Shown here: positions 44,099 to 53,886 of the stretch, piece after piece
Layout: every line of letters begins with the position of its first letter
Position numbering within the stretch: the stretch's first letter is position 1
Assembly: GCF_012163135.1 (NCBI RefSeq)
Contig: NZ_JAAVUP010000001.1
Span: forward strand, 62,001-126,000
Source: Neoroseomonas oryzicola
GTDB lineage: Bacteria > Pseudomonadota > Alphaproteobacteria > Acetobacterales > Acetobacteraceae
Direction: 5' to 3'
DNA length: 64,000 bases
Translations under genes and position numbers: made by a program
Notes under the pieces: generated by a model
What the model was told of the DNA's origin: nothing
Seen by the model: the letters and a program-made list of their open reading frames with translations, nothing else
Database searches by the model: none

Positions 44099-45702
44099 GC
44101 CTCCTGTCGGTCGAAGGCCTGACCGTTGCCCTGCCGCCCGGCGGCGACCGGCCCAACGCGGTCGAGGACATCACCCTGTCGGTGAACCCGGGCGAGATCG
44201 TCTGCGTGGTGGGCGAATCCGGATCCGGCAAGTCGATCACCGCCAATGCGGTCATGGGCCTGCTGCCCAAGGGCCTGCCGGTGAAGTCCGGCCGGATCCT
44301 CTTCGAGGGCCAGGACTTGCTGCCCCTGGGCACCGAGGCGATGCGCCGCCTGCGGGGTGCGCGTGTCTCGATGATCTTCCAAGAACCCATGACGGCGCTG
44401 AACCCCGTCATGCGGGTGGGCGAGCAGATCGCGGAAGCGATGCGAGTCCATGGCGTCGGCGGCGATGCCGCGAAGCGCGTGCCGGAACTCCTCGCCGCGG
44501 TGAACCTGCCCGATCCGGCGGCGACGGCGCGGTCCTATCCGTTCCGCCTGTCGGGCGGGCAGCGGCAGCGCGTGATGATCGCGATGGCGCTGGCGCTCGA
44601 ACCCTCGCTGCTGATCGCCGACGAGCCGACCACCGCTCTCGATGTGACCACGCAGATGCAGATCCTGCGCCTGATCCGCGAGATCCAATCGCGCCGCGGC
44701 ACCGGCGTCATGTTCATCACCCATGATTTCGGCGTGGTGGCCGAGATCGCCGACCGCGTCGCCGTGATGCAGAAGGGCCGCATCGTCGAGCAGGGCACGG
44801 CCGCGGAGGTGCTGAACAACCCGCAACACCCCTACACGCGCGCGCTGATCGCCGCGGTCCCGCACGGGGCGCCGAGCAGTGCGGCGGCCTCGACGGCGCC
44901 CCTGGTCCTCGAGGCCAAGGGCGTCGAGAAGACCTATCGCCGCCCCGGCGGCTGGTTCGGTCCCAAGCCCGTCGTGAAGGCGGTCCACGACGCCGACTTC
45001 ATCCTGCGCAAGGGTGAGACGCTCGGCCTGGTGGGCGAGTCCGGTTCCGGAAAGTCGACGCTCGCGCGCTGCGTCGTGCGCCTGGTCGAACCCGAGAAGG
45101 GCGAGATCATCTTCGAAGGCGCCGACCTGCGCCCGCTCTCGCGCGGGGCCTGGAAGCCCTATCGCAAGAAGATCCAGATGGTCTTCCAGGACCCCTTCGC
45201 CTCGCTGAACCCGCGGCGGCGTGTCGGCGACATCATCGCCGAGGGGCCCGTCACGCATGGGGTCGAACGGGGCGAGGCACTGGCCCGGGCGCGGGACCTG
45301 CTGCGGCTGGTGCAACTCGATCCTGGCGCGATGGATCGCTATCCGCATGAATTCTCCGGCGGCCAGCGGCAGCGCATCGGCATCGCCCGCGCGCTCGCGA
45401 TGGAACCGGAACTGCTGATCGCGGATGAGCCGGTCTCCGCGCTCGATGTCTCGGTGCAGGCGCAGGTGCTGGCGCTGCTTGCGGATATCCGCGCGCGGCT
45501 GGGACTGACCATGCTGTTCATCACGCATGATTTGCGCGTCGCGGCGCAGGTCTGCGACCGCATCGCGGTGATGCAGCGCGGCGCGATCGTCGAGCAGGGT
45601 CCGACGGCCGAGGTGTTCGGCAACCCGCAGCACGCCTATACCCGGCAATTGCTGGACAGCATCCCGGGGCGGTCCTGGACCCCGCCGGTGATCGCCGCCT
45701 GA
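44095..45702 (+). CDS. Fused double ATPase of a dipeptide-type ABC importer (system 2)
   Basis: The 535-residue protein joins a DppD-like and a DppF-like ATPase in one chain. The first half has [28 protein letters not shown] and [11 protein letters not shown]. The second has [28 protein letters not shown] and [12 protein letters not shown] junction of about 40 residues with a Ser/Ala-rich stretch (residues 257-272) separates them. The oligo_HPY extension with its cysteines is not visible at either end, unlike in system 1. Double ATPases of this type (like GsiA or YejF) serve both permeases of one importer. Confidence 0.93.
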   Translation: MSLLSVEGLTVALPPGGDRPNAVEDITLSVNPGEIVCVVGESGSGKSITANAVMGLLPKGLPVKSGRILFEGQDLLPLGTEAMRRLRGARVSMIFQEPMTALNPVMRVGEQIAEAMRVHGVGGDAAKRVPELLAAVNLPDPAATARSYPFRLSGGQRQRVMIAMALALEPSLLIADEPTTALDVTTQMQILRLIREIQSRRGTGVMFITHDFGVVAEIADRVAVMQKGRIVEQGTAAEVLNNPQHPYTRALIAAVPHGAPSSAAASTAPLVLEAKGVEKTYRRPGGWFGPKPVVKAVHDADFILRKGETLGLVGESGSGKSTLARCVVRLVEPEKGEIIFEGADLRPLSRGAWKPYRKKIQMVFQDPFASLNPRRRVGDIIAEGPVTHGVERGEALARARDLLRLVQLDPGAMDRYPHEFSGGQRQRIGIARALAMEPELLIADEPVSALDVSVQAQVLALLADIRARLGLTMLFITHDLRVAAQVCDRIAVMQRGAIVEQGPTAEVFGNPQHAYTRQLLDSIPGRSWTPPVIAA

Positions 45703-45712
45703 GGAGTAGACG

Positions 45713-47005
45713 ATGACCGAAATGTTGGATCCCGGCGCGCGGCGCGCGATCCTGGAGGCCGTGGACGCGCTGCGGGACGACGCCGTCCACACGCTGGAGC
45801 GCCTGGTGCGCTGCCCCTCGACGCTCGGCAACGAGCAATCGGCGTTGAACGAGATGGCGCGGATCTACGAAGGGCTGGGCCTCGCGCCGCGCCGCGTGCC
45901 GACGGTGCCGGAGCAGCTTGCGTCGCACCCCGGCTTCTCGCCGCCGCTAGTCTCCTATGACGGCCGCGACAACGTGGTCGCCGTGTTCACGCCGCGCGAG
46001 CGGAAGGGCCGCAGCCTCGCCCTGCAGGGTCATGTGGACGTCGTGCCGGAAGGTGCGGCGGACATGTGGGAGACACCGCCCTACGAGCCCGCCATCCGCG
46101 GCGGGCGCATGTATGGTCGCGGTGCGGGGGACATGAAGGCGGGCATCGTCTCCTACGTCACGGCCTTCAAGGCGCTGCGCCTCGCCGGCCTGCAGCCGGC
46201 GGCCGAGGTCCAGATGCAGTCGGTGATCGAGGAGGAATGCACCGGCAACGGCGCGCTCGCTGCGATGCTCGCCCTGCCGCGCACCGATGCCGTCATCATC
46301 CCTGAACCGGGCCCTGGCTTGCCGGCGATGTATTCGGCCGAGGTCGGCGTGGTCTGGGCCTGGGTGACGGTCTCGGGCCGCCCGGCGCATGTGCGCGACA
46401 TGCAGGCGGGACTCAACGCCATCAAGGCCGCCAACGCCATCGCGGCGCGCTTCGAGGACTACCAGGCCGAGATGAACAAGGCCGAGCGCATCCACCCGTC
46501 TTTCCGCGGCGTGAACCATCCGGTGAACGTGAATTTCGGCACCATCGAGGGCGGGGAGTGGAATTCCTCCGTGCCCACCCGCGCGCGCATCGGCATGCGC
46601 GTCGGCGTGATGATGGGCTACACGGCCGCGCAGACAAAGGCCGACATCGAGCGCCTGGTCGCCGAGGCCGCGCAGGATCCCGCGCTGAAGGGCGCGACCG
46701 TGAAACTGGAATTCAAGGGCTTCATGGCCGACCCATGCGTCTTCGACATGCACGCGCCGATCGTGACCATGGCTAAGCGCAACTTCGCCGACGTGTCCGG
46801 CGGCTTCCTGCGCGACTACCCGGCGACCGGATTGACCGACGGGCGCTTCTTCACCCTGTACCAGGACACGCCGGTCGCCTGCTTCGGCCCGGATGCGCAG
46901 GAGATCCATGGAATCGACGAGAGCGTCGGGCTGGAGTCGATGCACGACATCACGCGCACCATCGCGCTGACCATGGCCGAGTGGTGCGGGCTGGAGACGG
47001 CATGA
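45713..47005 (+). CDS. M20 family deacylase/peptidase (ArgE/DapE type)
   Basis: The 430-residue enzyme has the di-zinc M20 motifs: ALQGHVDVVPEG with the first metal His, GRGAGDMKAGIV with the bridging Asp, and SVIEEECTGNGALA with the catalytic Glu pair, followed by the dimerisation domain (VSGRPAHVRDMQAG). Members release acyl groups from amino acids or cut dipeptides. GAGGAG lies 7 bases before the ATG and the next gene overlaps by ATGA. It follows the importer, so it probably acts on the imported compound in the cytoplasm. Confidence 0.9.
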   Translation: MTEMLDPGARRAILEAVDALRDDAVHTLERLVRCPSTLGNEQSALNEMARIYEGLGLAPRRVPTVPEQLASHPGFSPPLVSYDGRDNVVAVFTPRERKGRSLALQGHVDVVPEGAADMWETPPYEPAIRGGRMYGRGAGDMKAGIVSYVTAFKALRLAGLQPAAEVQMQSVIEEECTGNGALAAMLALPRTDAVIIPEPGPGLPAMYSAEVGVVWAWVTVSGRPAHVRDMQAGLNAIKAANAIAARFEDYQAEMNKAERIHPSFRGVNHPVNVNFGTIEGGEWNSSVPTRARIGMRVGVMMGYTAAQTKADIERLVAEAAQDPALKGATVKLEFKGFMADPCVFDMHAPIVTMAKRNFADVSGGFLRDYPATGLTDGRFFTLYQDTPVACFGPDAQEIHGIDESVGLESMHDITRTIALTMAEWCGLETA

Positions 47006-48261
47006 TGACGACGAACGTCCCCCTGTCCGGAGCGCGGCTCTGGGACAGCCTGATGGAGATGGCGAAGATCGGCGGCACGGCGAAGGGCGGCTGCAACCGC
47101 CAGACGCTGACCGACCTCGATTCAGAAGGCCGCCACCTGCTGCAGCGCTGGGCCGAGGCGGCCGGCTGCACCATGTCCGTCGACCGCGTCGGCAACATGG
47201 TCCTCACGCGCCCCGGCCGCGATCCCGCGCGCAAGGCGGTCGCCTTCGGCAGCCATCTCGACACCCAGCCGACGGGTGGGAAGTTCGACGGCATCCTCGG
47301 CGTGCTGGCGGGCCTCGAGATCCTGCGCGCGGTGCATGAGGCCGGCGTCGAGACCGAGGCGCCGCTCATGCTCATCAACTGGACCAACGAGGAAGGCGCG
47401 CGCTTCTCGCCGCCCATGATGGGCAGCGGTGCGGCCATGGGCATCTTCACCGAGGAAGAGGTTCTCGCGAAGCAGGACCCCGAGGGCAAGGTCTTCGGCG
47501 AGGAACTCGCCCGCATCGGCTGGAAGGGCGCGGCCGACCCCGCCGCGCTGCGCGACATCGGCGCCTATCTTGAACTGCACATCGAGCAGGGCAAGCTGCT
47601 CGAGGATGCCGGCAAGGACATCGGCGTCGTCACCAAGGCGCTGGCACAGAACTGGCTCGAGGTGACGGTCGAGGGCGAGGAGGCGCATGGCGGCTCCCCC
47701 ATGGCCGGTCGGCGCGACGCGCTGATGGCCGCCGCCCCGCTGATCGCGGCGATCGAGCGCATCGCGCTCGGCGCCGTCAGCGCATCCGGCGAACCGGGCC
47801 GTGCGACGGTCGGGCGCCTGACCGTCTATCCTGACAGCCGCAACATCGCCCCCTCCCGCATCTGGTTCTCGGTCGACACGCGCCACGGCGACCCGGACCT
47901 GCTCGCGAAGATGGCCGAGGAGATCCGCGCCGAGGCCACCGCGATCGCCGCCGCCCGCGGCGTGAGGATCACCGTCGCCGACTTCTGGTATTCGCCGCTG
48001 ACGCCCTTCGACCCGGTGCTGGTCGGGCGCGTGCGGGATGCGGCCGAGCGGCTCGGCTATCCGCACATGGACATGCCGACGGGCATCGGCCACGACGCGG
48101 TCTATGTCGCGCGCCGCGTGCCGACGACGATGATCTTCTGCCCCTGCCATGGCGGCCTGAGCCACAACGAGGCCGAGAGCATCACCCCGGCCTGGGCCGA
48201 GGCCGGGATGCGCGTGCTCGCGGACGCCGTGCTCGCCACCGCTGGCATTGTGAAGGACTGA
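47002..48261 (+). CDS. Zn-dependent N-carbamoylase/amidase (HyuC/AllC-like, M20 family)
   Basis: The 419-residue protein belongs to the hydantoinase/carbamoylase group: GSHLDTQPTGGKFDGILGV, INWTNEEGARFSPPMMGSGA, LELHIEQGKLLEDAG, VEGEEAHGGSPMAGRRDAL. These enzymes hydrolyse N-carbamoyl-amino acids, ureidoglycine or allantoate. It starts within the end of the M20 deacylase gene. Two different M20-type amidohydrolases in one operon suggests that a substrate is opened in two steps, for example a peptide bond and an N-carbamoyl or N-acyl group; this is inference. Confidence 0.88.
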   Translation: MMTTNVPLSGARLWDSLMEMAKIGGTAKGGCNRQTLTDLDSEGRHLLQRWAEAAGCTMSVDRVGNMVLTRPGRDPARKAVAFGSHLDTQPTGGKFDGILGVLAGLEILRAVHEAGVETEAPLMLINWTNEEGARFSPPMMGSGAAMGIFTEEEVLAKQDPEGKVFGEELARIGWKGAADPAALRDIGAYLELHIEQGKLLEDAGKDIGVVTKALAQNWLEVTVEGEEAHGGSPMAGRRDALMAAAPLIAAIERIALGAVSASGEPGRATVGRLTVYPDSRNIAPSRIWFSVDTRHGDPDLLAKMAEEIRAEATAIAAARGVRITVADFWYSPLTPFDPVLVGRVRDAAERLGYPHMDMPTGIGHDAVYVARRVPTTMIFCPCHGGLSHNEAESITPAWAEAGMRVLADAVLATAGIVKD

Positions 48262-48325
48262 CGCGTCCGATGACCGAAGCGCCGGACGGCGCGGAGGTCT
48301 GAATCGGCCGCGCAAAGGAGGTTTC

Positions 48326-49825
48326 ATGACCCGCATTGCCATCGGCGGCTTCCAGCACGAGAGCCATTCCTTCGCCCCGCGCCCCACCGCCTGGATGGAT
48401 TTCGTGAAGCCGGGCGGCTTCCCGCCCGTGCAGCACGCGGCGACGCTGCTCGACACGTTGCGCCCGACCTCGGTCCCCAGCGCCGGCGCCATCGCGGTGG
48501 CCGAGGCTGAAGGCGTCGAGATCGCGCCGCTCGCCTGGGCCTTCGCGAACCCCGCCGGCCCCGTGACGCGCGAGGCCTTCGAGCGCATCACCGCGCTGAT
48601 CGTCGCCGCCCTGTCGGATGCGATGGATGCCGGCCCGCTCGACGGCGTCTATCTCGAACTGCATGGCGCGATGGTCTCGGATGATTTCCCCGACGCCGAG
48701 GCCGAGGTTCTGCGCCGCGTGCGCGCGGTGGTCGGCCCGGACCTGCCGGTCGCCGTCAGCCTCGACCCGCATGCCAACAAGACGGCGGCGATGGTCGCGC
48801 ATTCCGACGTGCTGGTGCCCTACCGCACCTATCCGCACATCGACATGAAGCCCGCGGGCGCCCAGGCGATGCGCCTGCTGCTGCGGATGATCCGGGAAGG
48901 CCGCAAGCCCGCCAAGGCGTTCCGCGAGCTCGATTTCTGGACCCCGCTGCCCGGCCAATGCACGATGGTCGCGCCGATGTCCGAGGTGATGGCGGAACGC
49001 GCGCGCCTCGGCGAGGGCGAGGGCGTCTGGGAAGTCGGCTTCTGCTTCGGCTTTCCCTATGCGGATTTCCCGGGCTGCGGCATGGCGATCGCGACCTATG
49101 CCGACACGCTCGACCAGGCCGATGCGGTGGCCGACGGGCTCGCCCGCTTCATCGCGGCGAAGGAACCGGAATTCGCCCTTGGCGTCGTCACCGCGGCCGA
49201 GGGCGTGAAGCGCGCCATGGCCGTGCGCGGGGAAGGTCCGGTGATCCTCGCCGACACCCAGGACAATCCCGGCGGCGGCGGGCATGGCGACACGACGGGG
49301 CTGCTGGCGGAACTGATACGCCAGGACGCCCAGGGTGCGGTGCTGGCGCCGATGAACGACGCCGAGGCCGCGGCCGCGTGCCATGCGGCGGGGGAGGGTG
49401 CCACGATCGAGCTCGACCTCGGCGGCAAGAGCGACGGCGCGCCGCTGCGCGTGACCGCGCTGGTCGAGAAGCTGTCGGACGGCCAGTTCACGCTCACCGG
49501 CCCGATGGGGAAGGGGAACCCGGCCAATCTCGGGCCCTCCGCGCTGATCCGCGTCGCGCCCGGCGTGCGCGTCGTGGTCGTCAGCCGCAAGATGCAGGCG
49601 CATGACCAGGCGCTGTTCCGCTTCCTCGGCATCGAGCCCGCGGAGCAGAAGATCGTGGCCGTGAAGTCCAGCGTGCATTTCCGCGCCGACTTCCAGCCCA
49701 TCGCGTCCGAGGTGATCGTGGTGACCGCGCCCGGCCCCGTGGTCGCGGACCCGGCCGTCCTGCCCTTCACGAACCTGCGAGCCGGCCTGCGCCTGCGACC
49801 GGGCGACAACCGCCGGACGGGCTGA
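48326..49825 (+). CDS. M81 family metallopeptidase (MlrC-like)
   Basis: The 499-residue protein has the DUF1485/M81 signatures: IAIGGFQHESHSFAPRPT at the N-terminus, GVYLELHGAMVSDDFPDAEA, VSLDPHANKT, YRTYPHIDMKPAGAQAM, and the C-terminal MlrC domain LADTQDNPGGGGHGDTTGLL. MlrC of microcystin degraders cuts the linear peptide and releases Adda. Most members in soil and water Proteobacteria occur with peptide importers and act on unknown peptides. A perfect AAAGGAGG is 4 bases before the ATG. Last gene of the operon; the next gene follows after 104 bases. Confidence 0.9.
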   Translation: MTRIAIGGFQHESHSFAPRPTAWMDFVKPGGFPPVQHAATLLDTLRPTSVPSAGAIAVAEAEGVEIAPLAWAFANPAGPVTREAFERITALIVAALSDAMDAGPLDGVYLELHGAMVSDDFPDAEAEVLRRVRAVVGPDLPVAVSLDPHANKTAAMVAHSDVLVPYRTYPHIDMKPAGAQAMRLLLRMIREGRKPAKAFRELDFWTPLPGQCTMVAPMSEVMAERARLGEGEGVWEVGFCFGFPYADFPGCGMAIATYADTLDQADAVADGLARFIAAKEPEFALGVVTAAEGVKRAMAVRGEGPVILADTQDNPGGGGHGDTTGLLAELIRQDAQGAVLAPMNDAEAAAACHAAGEGATIELDLGGKSDGAPLRVTALVEKLSDGQFTLTGPMGKGNPANLGPSALIRVAPGVRVVVVSRKMQAHDQALFRFLGIEPAEQKIVAVKSSVHFRADFQPIASEVIVVTAPGPVVADPAVLPFTNLRAGLRLRPGDNRRTG

Positions 49826-49929
49826 ATCGCATTCCCTGTCATCGACCGATCGTGACTTGAACGAATCATACCCGTCCCGCAGTTTCGTTTTGGTCGCGTT
49901 TCTGCGGCGCTGGGAATGGGAACGCGGTC

Positions 49930-51861
49930 TTGCCGGTTGGCCTGGATAGTCTGCCCGATGACGTCGTCATCGGCGCTCAGTCGAGTTCGTCCACCACCTT
50001 CAGCTACAGCCTGTTCCAGTCGCTGAAGGAATCGAACGAGATCTACAGCGTCACCGGCGGCCTGTACCGCGAGGGGCCCTACAGCGACCTCGTCTTCGCC
50101 CAGGCGGACGGCCTCCATTGGCGGGCCTACGACCCGTCGACGAACGAGTTCGACGGTTCCGTCGTCTTCGGAGGCGCGGGCGACACCGACTACGTCCACT
50201 CCGTCGACCTGAACAACGACGGGTTCCTGGACCTGGTCGGCACCAACCGCGACAGCCCGACCTCCGGCGATCCGAACAGCGTCCGCGTCTACAACTACGT
50301 CGCGGAGCCGAACGCCGCGCCCGGCGCCGCGCCCTTCACCGTGGGCTCGTACAACACGATCCCGATCGGCGCGATGATCATGCTCAGCAGCAACGACATC
50401 GTGCAGGTCCACGATTCGGCCTTCGCCGACTTCAACGGCGACGGCAAGATGGACATCATCGTCGCCGGCGTGAACGAATACGACGTCAGCGGGACGAGCG
50501 GGGGCAACGACACCGACGTCTATGGCTGCTACGCGATCGGTCTGGGCAACGGCGACGGCACCTTCGCCTTCCAGGGCTTCCAGTACACCAGCACCGAAGC
50601 CGGCGGGCAGAACGGGACCGCCGGGCTGCAGTCGGGGATCCTGGCGCGCGTGACGGCGGGGGATTTCGACGGCGACGGCCTGGTCGACGTCGCCTTCGCC
50701 TATCACCCCGACAACGGCCTGCCCTTCTCGACCCCCTATCCTACGGCCTTCATCGTCTGGGGCGATGCCGGCTCATCGTCGAGCACGCCGGTGCTCAACG
50801 TGGCGTCCAGCAACACCTACACGAACAGCTGGGACAATCCGCAGGATGTGCTCGCCGTGCGGCCCTCGGCCTCTGCCCCGGCAGACCAGCTGGTCATCGC
50901 GTTCAATTCCTCGCTGCACATTGCGAGCTTCAACGCGGACCGCACGCTGAACCAGGATACCTACATCAACGGCATACCGCGCGGGGACCTCGGCACGGCG
51001 CTCGATTACGACCTCGACGGCAGCCCTGACATCATGGTCGTGGACGGCAACAGTTCCGCGATCTTCTTCGGCTTTGACTGGACCGCGACCGGCAGTTCCT
51101 TCTCCTACGGCGCAGGCAACCTCACCATGGGCGTCGACATCGACGGCGGCGCCGGGCTCGACTTCAACGGCGACGGCAAGCCGGACTTCTACGGCCCCTA
51201 CAAGGACTATCTCTACGTCTACGAGAACACCACCGCGACGACCTCCAATGCAGGCCAGGTGCGGCTGACCGAGGGCATCTCGGTCGCGGGCGGCGCCATC
51301 AACGGCGTCGGCGCCGGCTTCATGACCGGCTCCGGCGATGCGACCTATACCGTGACGGTCATCGGCGGCCGCTCGGCCTACGACAATGCGCTCGGCTGGT
51401 TCGAGATGCGCGCCGACGGCACCTTCGGCGCCGCGCGGTTCATCGACCTCGATGCCGCGGCGGGCGGCGTCAACCTCGGCACGCCGGCCGAGGGCAGCCG
51501 CATCGGCCTCTTCCTCGTCGCGAACGGGGTGGACCTGAACGGCGACCTCGACGGCGCCTTCCGCTTCGTCGACCGCCTGACCGGGGGGGATGCCCGGATC
51601 GGTTCCGCCGATCCGCTGCTGGTGCGCGACATGCCGGGCGGCGGGGCGATCCTCGGCGACATCTTCCACAGCCTCGACGTCGATCCGCTGGACGTGTTCA
51701 ACCCGCTCAACACGGGCGGGCGGGTGCAGATGCTCTCGCGCCTCGATGCCGATGGCAGCCTGGTGATCGGCATCGAGGATCTTCGCCTCGCGAACGGCGA
51801 TGCGGACTTCAACGACCTGGTGCTGCGCGTCGCGGTCACTGAGCCGTTGTTCGGCACCTGA
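49930..51861 (+). CDS. FG-GAP/VCBS repeat protein with C-terminal DUF4114 domain
   Basis: The 643-residue protein starts at TTG 49930; no earlier in-frame start exists. Five calcium-binding D-x-(D/N)-x-DG loops occur: DLNNDGFLDLVG near residue 94, DFNGDGKMDIIVAG near 168, DFDGDGLVDVAFAY near 246, DYDLDGSPDIMVVD near 360 and DFNGDGKPDFYG near 414. They are spaced as in a FG-GAP beta-propeller. Residues about 525-640 form a DUF4114 domain ending LRLANGDADFNDLVLRVAVT. No N-terminal signal or RTX nonapeptide repeat is visible; C-terminal type I secretion is possible. Ser/Thr/Asn content is far above that of its neighbours. A surface or adhesin role is inference. Confidence 0.82.
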   Translation: MPVGLDSLPDDVVIGAQSSSSTTFSYSLFQSLKESNEIYSVTGGLYREGPYSDLVFAQADGLHWRAYDPSTNEFDGSVVFGGAGDTDYVHSVDLNNDGFLDLVGTNRDSPTSGDPNSVRVYNYVAEPNAAPGAAPFTVGSYNTIPIGAMIMLSSNDIVQVHDSAFADFNGDGKMDIIVAGVNEYDVSGTSGGNDTDVYGCYAIGLGNGDGTFAFQGFQYTSTEAGGQNGTAGLQSGILARVTAGDFDGDGLVDVAFAYHPDNGLPFSTPYPTAFIVWGDAGSSSSTPVLNVASSNTYTNSWDNPQDVLAVRPSASAPADQLVIAFNSSLHIASFNADRTLNQDTYINGIPRGDLGTALDYDLDGSPDIMVVDGNSSAIFFGFDWTATGSSFSYGAGNLTMGVDIDGGAGLDFNGDGKPDFYGPYKDYLYVYENTTATTSNAGQVRLTEGISVAGGAINGVGAGFMTGSGDATYTVTVIGGRSAYDNALGWFEMRADGTFGAARFIDLDAAAGGVNLGTPAEGSRIGLFLVANGVDLNGDLDGAFRFVDRLTGGDARIGSADPLLVRDMPGGGAILGDIFHSLDVDPLDVFNPLNTGGRVQMLSRLDADGSLVIGIEDLRLANGDADFNDLVLRVAVTEPLFGT

Positions 51862-51873
51862 CGGCGTGGGGCG

Positions 51874-52275
51874 TCAGCGACCCGCCGCCTCGATCTCCCG
51901 CAGGGCCGGTTGCAGCGCGGCCGGCGCCCGCCCGATGCCCCACATCACCTGATGCGACTGGCCGCCGTGGCGGCGGGTGAGGGAGCAGGTCATGTTGGAC
52001 GGCTCCCCGCGCGGCATGCGGTCGAAGCCCGCGGCGTCGAGCAGGGCGGCGATGCGGGCATAGGGCGAGGCGCGGTCCTCGATCCGCATTTCCTCGACAG
52101 GCGCGCCGGCCAGGGGGCGCCGCAGCCGGACCACCGCGCCGTCCGGCGTGATGCGCAGCCCGCCGCCCCCGCCGGTGACGCCACCGCCGCAATAGGAGGT
52201 GATCGCATCGTCCGGCGCCGGGCCCGCCGCGCCGAGCAGCAGGGCCAGCATCGCCGCCGCGCCGGCGCGCCTCAC
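51874..52275 (-). CDS. Hypothetical exported protein
   Basis: The 133-residue protein starts at GTG 52275, which overlaps the stop of the sugar kinase gene by GTGA. It has a short signal-like start (AGAAAMLALLLGAAGPAP), a glycine-rich stretch (CGGGVTGGGGG) and a C-terminal region with FDRMPRGEPSNMTCSL. Two cysteines near residues 30 and 98 could form a disulfide in the periplasm. I do not recognise a family. It is translationally coupled to kdgK but may have no metabolic link. Confidence 0.62.
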   Translation of the reverse strand: MRRAGAAAMLALLLGAAGPAPDDAITSYCGGGVTGGGGGLRITPDGAVVRLRRPLAGAPVEEMRIEDRASPYARIAALLDAAGFDRMPRGEPSNMTCSLTRRHGGQSHQVMWGIGRAPAALQPALREIEAAGR

Positions 52276-53195
52276 GCCGCGTCCAGCAGCGCGCGTACCG
52301 CCGCCGCGCGGGGAATGGGCGCGACCGCGCCGTATCCCGTCGTGGAAAGCGCCGCCGCCGCATTGGCGTAGCGGGCTGCCGCGACCGCATCGTCCCCGGC
52401 CAGCGTCCGCGCCAGGAAGGCCCCGGCGAAGGTGTCCCCCGCGCCGGTCGCGTCCACTGCCTGCACCTTCCGCCCGGGGATGCGCGTGCGGCCGTCGCGC
52501 GTCGCCACCAGGCAGCCCGCCGCACCGCATTTCAGCAGCACCAGAGGGCAGAGCCGCAGGTAGAAATCCGCCACCGCATCCGGATCCGTCAGCCCCGTCA
52601 GCGCCGTCGCGTCGTCCAGCGAGGGCAGGGCGATGTCGGCCATGCCGATCGCCGCGTGGATCACCGCCGCCGCGCGGGCCGCCGGCCACAGCCGGAGTCG
52701 CAGGTTGGTGTCGTAGGAGACCTTCACCCCGGCCGCGCGCGCGACCTCGATGGCGCGGAAGCCGGCGTCGCAGGCCGAGGGAGAAATCGCCTGGCTGATG
52801 CCCGACAAGTGCAGGATGCGCGCGGCGCGGATCGCCTTCTGCGGCACCTCCTGCGGCGTGAACAAGGCTGCGGCGCTGCCGGTCCGATAGAAGGTGAAGT
52901 GGTGTCCCGGCGCATCGTGGGTGACGAAGTAGATCCCGGTCGGCGCGTCGGGACGGCGGATGACGGTGGAGGCGTCCACCCCCTCCCGCGTCCAAAGCGC
53001 GAGGAAGGCTTCCCCCGGCCCGTCCTGCCCGATGGCGCTGACATAGCCGGCGGATGCCCCCGAGCGCGCCGCCGCGATCGCGGCATTCGACGTGTCCCCG
53101 CCATGGCCCTCCAGGTAGAGCACCCGCCCATCCGCGCCGGGCGCCTGCTGGTTGAACTCCAGCATGGGCTCGCCCATGCAGAGCAGGTCGGGCAT
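52272..53195 (-). CDS. kdgK: PfkB-family sugar kinase, probable 2-keto-3-deoxygluconate kinase
   Basis: The 307-residue protein is a ribokinase-like PfkB kinase with GEPMLEFNQQAPGADGRV at the N-terminus, GGDTSNAAIAAARSG, and the anion-hole motif DATGAGDTFAGAFLAR near the C-terminus with the catalytic Asp. KDG kinases phosphorylate 2-keto-3-deoxygluconate to KDPG, which the neighbouring aldolase splits. The aldolase lies 3 bases upstream in the same operon, so this pairing is the main reason for the specific call. Confidence 0.82.
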   Translation of the reverse strand: MPDLLCMGEPMLEFNQQAPGADGRVLYLEGHGGDTSNAAIAAARSGASAGYVSAIGQDGPGEAFLALWTREGVDASTVIRRPDAPTGIYFVTHDAPGHHFTFYRTGSAAALFTPQEVPQKAIRAARILHLSGISQAISPSACDAGFRAIEVARAAGVKVSYDTNLRLRLWPAARAAAVIHAAIGMADIALPSLDDATALTGLTDPDAVADFYLRLCPLVLLKCGAAGCLVATRDGRTRIPGRKVQAVDATGAGDTFAGAFLARTLAGDDAVAAARYANAAAALSTTGYGAVAPIPRAAAVRALLDAA

Positions 53196-53198
53196 GGC

Positions 53199-53825
53199 TC
53201 AGGCCCTCATGATGCCGAGGGCCTCTTCGGCCGCGCGCTGCACCGCGGCGCGGTCGCCGGCGGCGACGAGCTTCTCGTCCACCAGCCTGCCGCCGATGCC
53301 CACGAAGGCCGCCCCCGCCGCCAGGTAGTCCGGCGCGTTGCGGGCATCGACGCCGCCGGTCGGGCAGAAGGCGACATCGGGGAAGACCGCGCGGATCGAG
53401 CGGATATGCGCCGGCCCGCCGGCGGAACTCGCGGGGAAGATCTTCACCACGTCGGCGCCGGCGTCGAGTGCGGCGCGCACCTCGGTCGGCGTCATTGCCC
53501 CCAGCATGAGGCAGGCGCCGGCATCCTGGCAGGGGCTGGCGAGGGTCGCATCGACCCAGGGGGCGACGATGAATTTCGCCCCGGCCTCGATGCAGGCCTC
53601 GGCGGTGCGGGCGTCGGGCACCGTCCCGGCGCCGACCAACAGGGCGGGATCCTGCGCGAGGGCGCGGATCAGGGCCGGCGCCTCGGGCACCGTCATGGTG
53701 ATCTCGAAGACCGTGATCCCGGCCTCCTGCAGCCAGGCGACGGCGGTCGCGGCGCGCGCGGCGGATAACGCCCGCACCACGGGAATGATGCGCGCCGCCC
53801 TGAGGCGGGGAATGAGGGGGTGCAT
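53199..53825 (-). CDS. eda: 2-keto-3-deoxy-6-phosphogluconate/galactonate aldolase
   Basis: The 208-residue class I aldolase has ITVFEITMTVPEAPALIRAL, LVGAGTVPDARTAEACIEAG, KFIVAPWVDATL, the Schiff-base lysine in DVVKIFPASSAGGPAH, and CPTGGVDARNAPDYLAAGA. It cleaves KDPG (or KDPGal) to pyruvate and glyceraldehyde 3-phosphate. First gene of the operon that includes the kinase and a small exported protein. No dehydratase or transporter for the upstream sugar acid is in the window. Confidence 0.88.
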   Translation of the reverse strand: MHPLIPRLRAARIIPVVRALSAARAATAVAWLQEAGITVFEITMTVPEAPALIRALAQDPALLVGAGTVPDARTAEACIEAGAKFIVAPWVDATLASPCQDAGACLMLGAMTPTEVRAALDAGADVVKIFPASSAGGPAHIRSIRAVFPDVAFCPTGGVDARNAPDYLAAGAAFVGIGGRLVDEKLVAAGDRAAVQRAAEEALGIMRA

Positions 53826-53886
53826 GGCGAGGATCCTCCGGCCGCCATGCTTGGCCGTCCGCGCGCCCCGGGCAAGGGTGCGGCGG

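Noticed and set aside
43552-45831. A 759-codon minus-strand frame opposite the permease and fused ATPase
   Set aside because: Antisense of two conserved ATPase domains; the repeated look comes from the duplicated ATPase.
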